Position numbers and translations under genes: made by a program. Below are positions 16,555 through 22,853 of a DNA stretch of 24,715 nt, piece after piece (the stretch's first letter is position 1; each line of letters starts with the position of its first letter). Source of the DNA: a virus. Location of the stretch: positions 1 to 24,715 of the IMG/VR virus record IMGVR_UViG_3300043331_000466; one strand, given 5' to 3'. Under the pieces are notes generated by a model. It was not told where the DNA came from. It did not search any database and worked only from the letters and a program-made list of their open reading frames with translations.

Positions 16555-18406
16555 ACGAGGAAACTATAGCCTGACGCCTGGCAATGATCGAGGGCGGAAC
16601 CCCTCTGCGGTGGGCCACCGCGTCCTGATCGACCGTGATCCCGTGGCGCACCTTAGCCTCGCCCTCCGCGACCCACAGAGCTACCAGAGCGTCTTTCTGC
16701 TCCGCGAACGGGAACACCCGCATGTCGTCGATGAGCGGCATGAGAATCTTCTCGTCCTCCACAGTCGCGGAAGGCAGCGCCAGCATACCGCCGGCCATCA
16801 CCGACGCCAGCGCCCCGATGCCGTACTCCTCGTCGTGCAACGATCCGCGCTTGTGCCCCCTGCCGATCGTCTTGTGCTCCACCAGCACCGTGCCCGCCGC
16901 CTCGGCGCGCAGGCGGAACGACTCGTCGCCCATCAGCGTCGGTGCGAAGTTCGTCTCGATCACGGTGAACTGCACGCGGTGCGTCCGGTACTTGTCCCAG
17001 AAGCGGTAGAAGAGGCTGTCCCTGATCCCGGTCGCCCCCAGCTTGCCGCCGGCCCACACGTCCACGACGGTGCGCACCCGCGTCTGAGGGTTCAGCGCCA
17101 GCAGCACCGCAGCCGCACGGCCAGAAGTCGCCGGGTCCACGCCCAGTATCAGAATCTCCTCATCGAGAACCTGGCCGATGCGCCTGTGAGCGCCGAGCTC
17201 TTTCGCCTGCTCGATCATGCGCTCCGAGAACACAGAGTCCGTCTCCTCGATGTCCTCCTGCTGGTAGACCAGCTTCCACCGCGAAGGGTCGCGGGCCATG
17301 ATCGCGGCGCGGATGTCGCGCAGCCCTTGCCGGTACCCGACAACAACCGGCTTGCCGTCGTACTCCTCGATAATCTCCTGCCCGTCCAAGTCCCAGTACC
17401 CAGGCCAGGTGGGGCGCTCGAGCTCGGTCCACTCGTCCTGCAGCGCCGGAATGAGCACGAGGCGGAAGAGAGGGTTCGACGCCCACGATTTCTTCCACTG
17501 CCCGTACAGGTCGAGCGGGAACAGGCGCGTACCGTTCACGATCACCTGTCCGCGCTGAGCTCGGGACATGGCCTCGTTCGTGAACCACGCGTCGATACGG
17601 TTGCGAGTCAGCTCGCTCACCTGGTTGTCGAGGACCAGCGCGTCGTCGAGGATCAGCAGGTCGAGCCGCGATCCGTAAATCTGTTTGCCGATGCCCAGCG
17701 CCTGCACCGTGGGGTCCCGCTCACCGGACTTACGGTGCCGGACAAAGAACTGGTCCTGCGACCACTCAAGGTCGCCGTGCGCCGGCTTCCACCCGGCGAA
17801 GTCGCGGATGAAGTTGCGCGGCGCGTTGTCGTACAGCTGATCCTCCACCAGGTACCTCTGGACGCGAAGGAGCATGTCCTGCGCTTTCGAGGTGTTCTTC
17901 GACACGAGGGCGATGCGGATGTCCGGGTTCAGCGCAATCCGGTAGAGCACGTACCACAGAGAGACGAGCGTTGACTTCCCGGCCTCGGGGTGGCCCAGGA
18001 TGAGAATGATCTTGCCCAGCGGGTCGGCCAGCGCGCTCTCGATCCAGGTCTGGTGCTCTGCCAGGTCGAACCCTCCGTACTCGCGGCAGAAGTCCGCGAA
18101 GGTCATCCCCGACAGATCGGGGTACTGCCAGCCCAGGGCGGTCCCGGTGCGTATCTGCTTGATGCGCGCCGCCCACTCGGGCTCTTGCTTCTGCAGGTGC
18201 TCCCACCACTTGTAGGTGGTGCCCAGGTACTCAGCGGCCTGGGAGTAGTTGTACCCCGCCTGTACCAGCTTCTCGAACTGCTCCATCGCCCACTGGCGAT
18301 ACGCGGTGGTTCCCTTTTTGGCCGGCGGCTGTCCCATATGGATGTAGGGGAGACGGGAACCGTCCGCCCCTATGACTTCCCCGCCGGGGGTGGTGGTCAG
18401 AGGCAT
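16487..18406 (-). CDS. Terminase large subunit (packaging ATPase-nuclease) with N-terminal HTH
   Basis: 639 aa, ATG at 18406. The motor domain has a Walker A motif GHPEAGKS at 138-145, 'VSKNTSKAQDMLLRVQRYL' at the usual motif Ia position, and Walker B LLILDD at 250-255. The C-terminal RNase H-like nuclease shows the first acidic residue in ILGVDPATSG (D424) and the second in FTVIETNFAP (E484). Residues 48-82 (AGYNYSQAAEYLGTTYKWWE, then EWAARI) look like a helix-turn-helix of the kind found in small terminase subunits. No separate small-subunit gene is visible, so DNA recognition may be partly built in. It cuts and pumps phage DNA through the portal encoded downstream. It lies after the early operon and may be read from the same transcript. 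Confidence is high. Confidence 0.92.
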   Translation of the reverse strand: MPLTTTPGGEVIGADGSRLPYIHMGQPPAKKGTTAYRQWAMEQFEKLVQAGYNYSQAAEYLGTTYKWWEHLQKQEPEWAARIKQIRTGTALGWQYPDLSGMTFADFCREYGGFDLAEHQTWIESALADPLGKIILILGHPEAGKSTLVSLWYVLYRIALNPDIRIALVSKNTSKAQDMLLRVQRYLVEDQLYDNAPRNFIRDFAGWKPAHGDLEWSQDQFFVRHRKSGERDPTVQALGIGKQIYGSRLDLLILDDALVLDNQVSELTRNRIDAWFTNEAMSRAQRGQVIVNGTRLFPLDLYGQWKKSWASNPLFRLVLIPALQDEWTELERPTWPGYWDLDGQEIIEEYDGKPVVVGYRQGLRDIRAAIMARDPSRWKLVYQQEDIEETDSVFSERMIEQAKELGAHRRIGQVLDEEILILGVDPATSGRAAAVLLALNPQTRVRTVVDVWAGGKLGATGIRDSLFYRFWDKYRTHRVQFTVIETNFAPTLMGDESFRLRAEAAGTVLVEHKTIGRGHKRGSLHDEEYGIGALASVMAGGMLALPSATVEDEKILMPLIDDMRVFPFAEQKDALVALWVAEGEAKVRHGITVDQDAVAHRRGVPPSIIARRQAIVSSYANRNNRPPARGPGVRRLSVPR

Positions 18407-18409
18407 GAG

Positions 18410-18685
18410 CTAGCGCCATCTTACCCTCGCGAACACCAGCGCACCAGCAGGGCGATTCGGGCAGGCCGGCGTGCACACGACGAACGCTCCACCCGGCACT
18501 CCCTCGAGCGGGGAGCGGTACGGGCTGTCCTCCACCGAAGCGCCGCACTGCCACCAGCAGAGTGCGGGACCTGACGACCGACCCCTTCGCCCCTGCGAGG
18601 GGGCGAGTCCGGTCAGCTCAGGTGAAGACGACCCTGTAGAAGTCTCCGATGTCCGGGAGTGTCGATTGGTTCTTGAGCGGCGCAT
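18410..18685 (-). CDS. Small Cys-rich zinc-finger-like protein, start uncertain
   Basis: The frame ends with TAG at 18410, three bases before the terminase ATG. Its core has C-x3-C (CWWQC) and, about 30 residues later, C-x3-C (CTPAC), separated by 'GASVEDSPYRSPLEGVPGGA', which looks like a small treble-clef or rubredoxin-type zinc site. It fills what would otherwise be a 211-base gap in a tightly packed operon. The start is unclear: the only ATG (18685) overlaps the previous gene by 68 bases and gives an unconvincing Arg/Ser-rich N-terminus. A CTG at 18616 or a non-standard start near the previous stop is possible. Many small zinc proteins of GC-rich phages look like this; no function can be named. 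Confidence 0.4.
   Translation of the reverse strand: MRRSRTNRHSRTSETSTGSSSPELTGLAPSQGRRGRSSGPALCWWQCGASVEDSPYRSPLEGVPGGAFVVCTPACPNRPAGALVFARVRWR
18588..18606. other. GC hairpin after the DUF1599-like gene
   Basis: CGCCCCT and AGGGGGCG flank a short GCG loop, giving a strong, slightly bulged hairpin (7 bp). It lies about 12 bases after the stop codon at 18618, with no U-tract on either strand. It may mark the border between the early operon and the terminase gene, for example as a pause or processing site. This is weak evidence. Confidence 0.25.
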
Positions 18686-19001
18686 CGGGCAACACCTCCG
18701 TATTGTAATTCTCGTCCCTGTACAGGACTAATGCGATGGCGACGTACACGGCCAGGTCGAGCAGATCGTCCTCCACGGACTCGAACGTGAGCTTGTGACC
18801 GGCAGCGGCCTTCTGCAGCCGGCGCATCTTGTCGTTGCCGCGGACCAGCGCTCCCACCCACCCGCTGATGCCAAAGTCCTCCGACGCCCTGACGTTGGCG
18901 AACGGGTCGTTGTCCCTCCCGTAGTTCGCCTGCTTAGCGTCGTGCATGTTCCCCATCTCTACGAGCACGTCGTGGAACGCCTGCGACATTGGGTGCCTCA
19001 T
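18618..19001 (-). CDS. Nucleotide-modification-associated (DUF1599/Nmad1-like) protein
   Basis: 127 aa, ATG at 19001 overlapping the upstream stop in ATGA. It begins MRHPMSQAFHDVLVEMGNMH. The pattern 'DAKQANYGRDNDPFANVRAS', 'WVGALVRGNDKMRRL' and 'SVEDDLLDLAVYVAIALVLY' matches the DUF1599 type (nucleotide modification associated domain 1): a K..NYG..NDPFAN segment, a DK..RL helix and an ED.LLDLA.Y helix. The acidic residues and all-helical prediction recall MazG/dUTPase-like nucleotide pyrophosphohydrolases. The family is linked by genome context to base modification in phages, but no DNA-modifying enzyme is seen in this window, so a housekeeping role on nucleotide pools is equally possible. 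It is the last of the continuously overlapping early genes. Confidence 0.7.
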   Translation of the reverse strand: MRHPMSQAFHDVLVEMGNMHDAKQANYGRDNDPFANVRASEDFGISGWVGALVRGNDKMRRLQKAAAGHKLTFESVEDDLLDLAVYVAIALVLYRDENYNTEVLPDAPLKNQSTLPDIGDFYRVVFT

Positions 19002-19177
19002 GACTGGTCCAGGCTCAGGGTATCGATGATGTACACGACTGCGTCCGGCCCTACCAGGGTATCGACCTGATCCAGCAGGTCCTCCACCTCATTCTCGGAC
19101 CAGCCGAGGACAATGTTGTGGGGGGCGAACACTATCGGGGGATCGATGTGCTTCCCATACGCGACTAAGACCCTCAC
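18998..19177 (-). CDS. Hypothetical protein, 59 aa
   Basis: A short frame that exactly fills the gap between two neighbours. GTG at 19177 overlaps the upstream TGA (GTGA) and its own TGA overlaps the next ATG (ATGA), which is strong support that it is translated. It begins MRVLVAYGKHIDPPIVFAPH and ends with 'VYIIDTLSLDQS'. Alternating hydrophobic strands and an acidic helix (SENEVEDLLDQVDTL) suggest a small alpha/beta fold. No membrane segment or metal motif is visible. I do not recognise a family. Position in the early operon suggests a host-takeover or regulatory role, which is inference only. Confidence 0.7.
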   Translation of the reverse strand: MRVLVAYGKHIDPPIVFAPHNIVLGWSENEVEDLLDQVDTLVGPDAVVYIIDTLSLDQS

Positions 19178-19545
19178 TCTGCCACCTCCGCTTCAATGGG
19201 CTCTGCCTCGACGGCCTCTACCGACTCAGCGTCCTGGTCCAGCGTGAGCACGTACCGCAGACCATCGTCCACCACGTGCCGCTCGATGCCGAAGCGCACA
19301 CCGTTGAGCGCCTCCATCGTCGCGTGCACCAGAGTCACCTCGCCTCCGAGCTGCTCGAGCACGGCTGCGAACAGCGTGCGACTGATCTGCAGCGCCTCGA
19401 ACATGTCCCTGACGCGCACCTCGAGCTCTTCGGCCCTCTCGTGCGCTGCGGCTGCCAGCTTCTCCATCAGCCGGCCGTGCTCGGCCACCTTGTTCAGCGT
19501 CGAAGCCGGCACCGTCTTGTTCTTCGCCTTCACCTTGTTGCTCAT
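19174..19545 (-). CDS. Hypothetical helical protein with acidic tail, 123 aa
   Basis: ATG at 19545 lies in an ATGA overlap with the upstream stop; a longer in-frame extension to 19806 runs through the upstream gene and is rejected. It begins MSNKVKAKNKTVPASTLNKV, a basic start. Residues 25-62 are a strong amphipathic helix (LMEKLAAAAHERAEELEVRV), probably a coiled coil. A second part 'HATMEALNGVRFGIERHVVD' and 'DGLRYVLTLDQD' follows, and the last 18 residues are Glu/Ala repeats (SVEAVEAEPIEAEVAE). The charge split, basic at the N-terminus and acidic at the C-terminus, could suit a small DNA- or protein-binding factor. No family is recognised. Confidence 0.75.
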   Translation of the reverse strand: MSNKVKAKNKTVPASTLNKVAEHGRLMEKLAAAAHERAEELEVRVRDMFEALQISRTLFAAVLEQLGGEVTLVHATMEALNGVRFGIERHVVDDGLRYVLTLDQDAESVEAVEAEPIEAEVAE

Positions 19546-19781
19546 TCCTGCTCCTCCGAGTGCGAGTACTTGAAAAGGCCGACATAGCCACGGGCGGGAG
19601 GCGGGGCCTTGTCCACCATCGCCCGGCTGTAAACGACAACTGTGGGTATCAGCTCCCCGTCCTCGAGGATGGGGAACCGGAGCTGGCCCACGGTCTTGGG
19701 AGCCAGCACGTGCTGCATGACCCCGTCGAGGGGACCGCCCTGCAGATGGGCGAGGATGGACACGTTGCGGGGCTCGCTCAT
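19542..19781 (-). CDS. Small GGPLDG-motif phage protein, 79 aa
   Basis: ATG at 19781 is joined to the 28-aa frame upstream by ATGA, and its stop overlaps the next ATG in the same way. It begins MSEPRNVSILAHLQGGPLDG. The motif 'LxGGPLDG' near the N-terminus followed by alternating strands ('LRFPILEDGELIPTVVVYSR', 'RGYVGLFKYSH') is recurrent in short proteins of Streptomyces-type hosts and their phages, whose function I do not know. The all-beta pattern suggests a small barrel. It carries no metal-binding cysteines and no membrane segment. The motif supports an actinobacterial host. Confidence 0.7.
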   Translation of the reverse strand: MSEPRNVSILAHLQGGPLDGVMQHVLAPKTVGQLRFPILEDGELIPTVVVYSRAMVDKAPPPARGYVGLFKYSHSEEQE

Positions 19782-19864
19782 CGTTGACACCTGCGAGACA
19801 GGACAATCAGCAGGAGCAGAAGAGCCTTCAGCCCGACAATCAGGTAGGGCCAGCTTATCCTCAT
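19778..19864 (-). CDS. 28-residue single-span membrane peptide
   Basis: Below usual ORF cut-offs, but it fits exactly between two genes. ATG at 19864 overlaps the upstream TGA (ATGA), and its own TGA at 19778 overlaps the next ATG (ATGA). The peptide is MRISWPYLIVGLKALLLLLI followed by VLSRRCQR: one hydrophobic span of about 17 residues with a basic C-terminal end (RRCQR), so the C-terminus should be cytoplasmic by the positive-inside rule. There is no room for any other domain. Small phage membrane peptides often act as inhibitors of host enzymes, superinfection-exclusion factors or lysis helpers; which applies here is unknown. Confidence 0.6.
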   Translation of the reverse strand: MRISWPYLIVGLKALLLLLIVLSRRCQR

Positions 19865-20247
19865 TCCTGCTTCTCCTGGGCGGCGGCGAGAGCGTCGAGA
19901 ACGTCTTGTGGACTCTCATCGAACTCGTCTATGGGAATGCAATGAATCGCCCACTCCGGCCATTCGCCGTTCTCATCGCGCTCGATCACGATGGCCCCAA
20001 CGCGGCGCAGCCAATGAGCAGCAAACCGTAAGCCCGACACTTGATCAAGGCCCACGTCGGGATCAAACACCGCTTTCCCGCGTCGTCTTAGCTCGGCAGC
20101 TAGTTCCTCGGTGGTAGGACCATCCTGCGCCATAACGCACGAACAGAATCGACAACGGAACCCCCCTGAGGGCATCTGGCCGTGTGCCGCCGCCCGATGA
20201 TCACAGGCTGCGCAGATGTACGCGTACACGCCTCTCCAGCGGGCCAT
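19861..20247 (-). CDS. Zinc-ribbon protein, 128 aa
   Basis: ATG at 20247 overlaps the previous TGA by one base (TGATG). It begins MARWRGVYAYICAACDHRAA. Two CxxC knuckles (C12/C15 and C32/C35, with C37 nearby) and His17 form an N-terminal zinc ribbon of about 40 residues. The remainder has a helix 'TEELAAELRRRGKAVFD' and an alpha/beta part 'GLRFAAHWLRRVGAIVIERD' ending in an acidic helix (ESPQDVLDALAAAQEKQE). Zinc ribbons of this type usually bind nucleic acid or a protein partner such as a polymerase subunit. There is no catalytic motif. It lies in the early operon beside other small unknown genes; a regulatory role is likely but not shown. Confidence 0.7.
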   Translation of the reverse strand: MARWRGVYAYICAACDHRAAAHGQMPSGGFRCRFCSCVMAQDGPTTEELAAELRRRGKAVFDPDVGLDQVSGLRFAAHWLRRVGAIVIERDENGEWPEWAIHCIPIDEFDESPQDVLDALAAAQEKQE

Positions 20248-20651
20248 CAGGAGTCTCGGGGTGGGCGACCGCCGCCCGCGTAGAAATCTTCAGCCGCTCC
20301 CGCCTCGACGCACGAGGCTTGGAAAGCGTCCCTCCACCCGGAGTGCGGGGCCCCGGCCACGGGCTGCGCCGTCGCCAGGTAGCCGTCCGTACCGCCCATG
20401 CAGAAGAGGACAGCGGGATCGTCGTGAGTCTTGCCGTGATCGGCGGGGCACTCGGCCGGCTCGCCGTCGAAGCCGAAGCCGTCGAGCATGTCCATCGCGT
20501 ACTGAGCTCCTAACCAGTAGCCGTCGCAGTACACGTCGGGATGTTCAGAGAAGTGCTCGACCGCCCACAGGGACCCAGCGCCCAGGGCTAACACGGCGAC
20601 CAGCGCCAGGAAGAATGACAACCCCGACTTCTCGAACTCACCCTTGCTCAC
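20247..20651 (-). CDS. Membrane-anchored extracytoplasmic protein with four cysteines, 134 aa
   Basis: GTG at 20651 overlaps the upstream stop (GTGA). It begins MSKGEFEKSGLSFFLALVAV. Residues 11-30 are a single hydrophobic segment ending in small residues, either an uncleaved signal anchor or a signal peptide. The rest contains Cys42, Cys68, Cys84 and Cys114 in a soluble, acidic, Gly-rich domain, as expected for two disulfides outside the membrane. 'VYCDGYWLGAQYAMDMLDGF' is the best defined part. A phage early gene with an exported, disulfide-bonded domain could act in superinfection exclusion or envelope remodelling; this is inference. The C-terminus is polar (GGGRPPRDS). I do not recognise a family. 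Confidence 0.65.
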   Translation of the reverse strand: MSKGEFEKSGLSFFLALVAVLALGAGSLWAVEHFSEHPDVYCDGYWLGAQYAMDMLDGFGFDGEPAECPADHGKTHDDPAVLFCMGGTDGYLATAQPVAGAPHSGWRDAFQASCVEAGAAEDFYAGGGRPPRDS

Positions 20652-20989
20652 ACGACCCTCCGTCTCGGTATTCCATCGAGCAGCTTAGCTCGCAGCGAAC
20701 GGTTCCTCCGCAGCAGCTGCGCCGCAACCGTCGATAGCGCTTCAACCACTTCCTCCTCCGACTTATTCCCGAGGGACGCTTCGGCGTACACCGCGTGGAA
20801 GAGCTCGTGCAGCAGAGTCGCCGCCGTCTCGAAGCGCGACAGCCCGGCGCGGACGAAGATCATCCGCTTCTCGAGCACGCACAGGCCGTGCATCAGCTCG
20901 CCCTTGAGGTGCAGGCCCCTCACCGTGTACACCCGGTACGGGTGTCCCATCACGTTCGCGGTCAAGAGGTAGCTGTGCGGGAGGCTCAT
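20648..20989 (-). CDS. HExxH zinc metallopeptidase-like protein, 113 aa
   Basis: ATG at 20989 lies in an ATGA overlap with the 46-aa gene; a longer frame to 21187 overlaps that gene and the ATPase and is rejected. It begins MSLPHSYLLTANVMGHPYRV. At residues 57-67 the sequence 'ATLLHELFHAV' carries the HExxH motif (His61, Glu62, His65). A Glu-rich helix 'NKSEEEVVEALSTVAAQLLR' 14-20 residues later offers the third ligand, as in gluzincin-type small proteases such as ImmA/IrrE. ImmA-type proteases cleave phage or mobile-element repressors. No repressor gene is visible here, so the substrate is unknown. The protein is short but contains a whole minimal catalytic core. The C-terminus is basic (IPRRRVV). 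Confidence 0.75.
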   Translation of the reverse strand: MSLPHSYLLTANVMGHPYRVYTVRGLHLKGELMHGLCVLEKRMIFVRAGLSRFETAATLLHELFHAVYAEASLGNKSEEEVVEALSTVAAQLLRRNRSLRAKLLDGIPRRRVV

Positions 20990-21126
20990 CGCGACCCGAA
21001 GTCTACGATGAGCACCCTCCTGTGGAGGGACAGCTGCAGAGTCCAGCCGCCCTCGAGGCGGCGGTAGCACCACGCACCCCACTCGGCCCTCCCCTTCGGG
21101 GACCGGAACAGCTCCCAGCGAATCAC
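20986..21126 (-). CDS. Trp-rich small protein, 46 aa
   Basis: A short frame with GTG at 21126 in a GTGA overlap with the ATPase stop, and a TGA at 20986 in an ATGA overlap with the metallopeptidase ATG. This double coupling is the main evidence. It begins MIRWELFRSPKGRAEWGAWC and ends 'LIVDFGSR'. It holds four tryptophans and nine arginines in 46 residues and is predicted to form antiparallel strands, so a small nucleic-acid-binding or protein-binding domain is possible. It has a single Cys and no hydrophobic span. I do not recognise a family. Confidence 0.6.
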   Translation of the reverse strand: MIRWELFRSPKGRAEWGAWCYRRLEGGWTLQLSLHRRVLIVDFGSR

Positions 21127-22229
21127 AGCTCCTCCACCTGGTCGCCCAGCAGGTACCAAGCGGCCTTAGTCCGCCCGCCCTTGCCAACGGGCACCCCCCT
21201 ATTCTCCACCCTGCCCAGCTGGGCCAAGCGGTTCAGCTCGAACAGCACCTTGGCCCGCTTACCGCCCACCGCCGCCACCAGGTCGTTCGTGCTCAGTCCG
21301 GGCTCGGCCGTGATCGCTGCCAGCAGCTTCTCGGTGCGCTCGGCGTCCGGGCGGTCGTGCCGGGAGTGCTCGTACCGCAGGACCACGCTCGTCCCAGGCT
21401 CGCCGTCCAGGCGCACGGGTGCGCCGTCCGCCTCCAACTGCTGCAGCGTGAACGTGATCGGAGCCGGGTACTCGCCGTCCTTCACCTTCTGCGCCTCGAG
21501 AGTCGTGTGCGCCAGGCCGGCACGGTCCTCCCCCTCGTGCCACGTCGGCTTCATCACGTACACGTTGTCCGCCGCCCCAGCGAGCATCGAGCTGTTGCGC
21601 ATCACGAGCCCACCGCCCTTGTGGTCCCTCGACTTCGACTCGTGGTGCGTGACCAGGACGGACACGCCCTTACGGTTCAGGGACAGGCACCAGTTGGTGA
21701 ACGATGACACGTCCGTGTTCGCCGGCCCCCGGTAGTAGTTGGCGAACGGATCGATCACGAGCATGCGCACGCCCATCGCCTGCACCTGGGCCTCGACCCA
21801 GGCGTGGTCGGCGACCATCTGCTGGTCGTCGGGAATGTCGGAGCCCAGGACCATCGGGTCGAAGCAGAAGCTGATCCACCCCGGCGCAACGTCCTCCCCG
21901 GTGGCGAGCCGCCACACCTCGAGCCGACCCCGGAAGCTGGCCGTCCCCTCCGACGTGAGGTAGAGCACCTTGCGCCTCTGCACCTCCCTGCCCCGCCAGG
22001 GGTAGCCGCGGGCGAGGCACATCGCCCAGTCGATCGCCACGAGGCTCTTGCCCGAGTTCGGGACGCCGGCGACGAACGTGAAGCTGTCGTCGATCATCCA
22101 CCCGTCGATGAGGTACGACGGGGGCGGCACCGACTCGAGGGCCTCCTCCGACAGGAGCCTGCGGCTGCCGGTCGGTACCGAGTAGTCCTCCTCGAGGGGG
22201 ACGAACGTGGTAATCGGCGTCGCGGTCAC
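21123..22229 (-). CDS. RecA/RepA-like AAA ATPase, probable replicative helicase
   Basis: 368 aa from GTG at 22229, which overlaps the upstream TAG by one base (TAGTG); the frame extends to 22268 but that start would overlap more. It begins MTATPITTFVPLEEDYSVPT. Walker A GVPNSGKS lies at 55-62 and 'VLYLTSEG' at 88-95. Walker B MLVIDP lies at 156-161, and the 'VLVTHHESKSRDHKGGG' segment at 191-207 is the helicase H-motif and glycine loop of RepA-type (AAA_25) hexameric ATPases. Residues after 300 form a winged helix ('GLSTNDLVAAVGGKRAKVLF'), a likely DNA-binding addition. This domain set is typical of phage or plasmid replicative helicases; a recombination or DNA-delivery ATPase is less likely. 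No primase or polymerase is visible in this window. Confidence 0.85.
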   Translation of the reverse strand: MTATPITTFVPLEEDYSVPTGSRRLLSEEALESVPPPSYLIDGWMIDDSFTFVAGVPNSGKSLVAIDWAMCLARGYPWRGREVQRRKVLYLTSEGTASFRGRLEVWRLATGEDVAPGWISFCFDPMVLGSDIPDDQQMVADHAWVEAQVQAMGVRMLVIDPFANYYRGPANTDVSSFTNWCLSLNRKGVSVLVTHHESKSRDHKGGGLVMRNSSMLAGAADNVYVMKPTWHEGEDRAGLAHTTLEAQKVKDGEYPAPITFTLQQLEADGAPVRLDGEPGTSVVLRYEHSRHDRPDAERTEKLLAAITAEPGLSTNDLVAAVGGKRAKVLFELNRLAQLGRVENRGVPVGKGGRTKAAWYLLGDQVEEL

Positions 22230-22402
22230 TACCGGCCTATCCGCACCAAGAGCTCGCACACCGCCCACCCGGCGACGAACCCTATCAGGTGGATCAGCGG
22301 CGGGTGGCGGTCGAACCAGTCGATCGTGTACAGCAGGTTGATCGTGCTCAGCGCCACAGCCGTGCCAGTGAGCACAGCGACGATGGTGTTGACGGCCCTC
22401 AC
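22229..22402 (-). CDS. Small two-span membrane protein, 57 aa
   Basis: GTG at 22402 lies in a GTGA overlap with the upstream stop, and its TAG overlaps the ATPase GTG (TAGTG). It begins MRAVNTIVAVLTGTAVALST. Residues 5-26 and 37-53 (PLIHLIGFVAGWAVCELLV) are hydrophobic and separated by a polar turn 'DWFDRHP', so it should cross the membrane twice with both ends on one side. The basic ends (MR at the N-terminus, RIGR at the C-terminus) place them in the cytoplasm. It resembles holin-like or antiholin-like proteins in topology only. No lysin gene is nearby. Confidence 0.65.
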   Translation of the reverse strand: MRAVNTIVAVLTGTAVALSTINLLYTIDWFDRHPPLIHLIGFVAGWAVCELLVRIGR

Positions 22403-22626
22403 CGCGGCGACCAGTCGGAGAGTTCGGTGAAAACGACGCTGCTCAGGTCCACGTCGCTAACGACCCCTCGGAGCTTGCGCATCATCGAGGCAGCGACCCA
22501 GTTCTCAACAGTGTCACCGCCCTCGGCGACAACTACGGGATCGACGGCGGTGCTGACGCCGACCGTGAGGGTGTACTCCCACAACATCCGTTCCCTGTTC
22601 AACGTCTTGTAGATCACGAGCCTCAT
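22399..22626 (-). CDS. Hypothetical protein, 75 aa
   Basis: ATG at 22626 lies in an ATGA overlap with the membrane-protein stop; a longer in-frame extension to 22947 runs antiparallel-coded through two neighbours and is rejected. It begins MRLVIYKTLNRERMLWEYTL. Alternating strands 'MLWEYTLTVGVSTAVDP', 'VVVAEGGDTVENWVAASMMR' and 'VVSDVDLSSVVFTELSDWS' suggest a small alpha/beta fold. No cysteine or membrane segment is present. Unknown family; function not assigned. Confidence 0.65.
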   Translation of the reverse strand: MRLVIYKTLNRERMLWEYTLTVGVSTAVDPVVVAEGGDTVENWVAASMMRKLRGVVSDVDLSSVVFTELSDWSPR

Positions 22627-22853
22627 CGCTCGCCCCCGTAGTGAACGAGGAGGGCGACGAACACGGCCATCTCGCCGAGCACGAGCAGGGTGAAGGCGGT
22701 CCACCCGACAACGCGCATCCAGAGAGGGCGCAGCTGCAACAGCCCGCCCGCTATGACGATCGTGAGGACGATCACGGCGACGGGCCCCGCTACCGCTGCG
22801 ACTAGCAGGCCGAGCTGGCCGGCCACGTCGAGGAGGGTGTCCCAGAAGGTCAT
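22623..22853 (-). CDS. Small membrane protein, 76 aa, holin-like topology
   Basis: ATG at 22853 in an ATGA overlap with the DUF6197 gene. It begins MTFWDTLLDVAGQLGLLVAA. Residues 12-38 are a long hydrophobic segment with Gly and Pro, and residues 46-70 (VVGWTAFTLLVLGEMAVFVA) form a second span. The loop 'LQLRPLWMR' is basic and probably cytoplasmic, with the ends outside. Two-span phage proteins of this length are often holins. Its place at the head of the early operon and the lack of a lysin make that role uncertain. Superinfection exclusion is an alternative. Confidence 0.65.
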   Translation of the reverse strand: MTFWDTLLDVAGQLGLLVAAVAGPVAVIVLTIVIAGGLLQLRPLWMRVVGWTAFTLLVLGEMAVFVALLVHYGGER

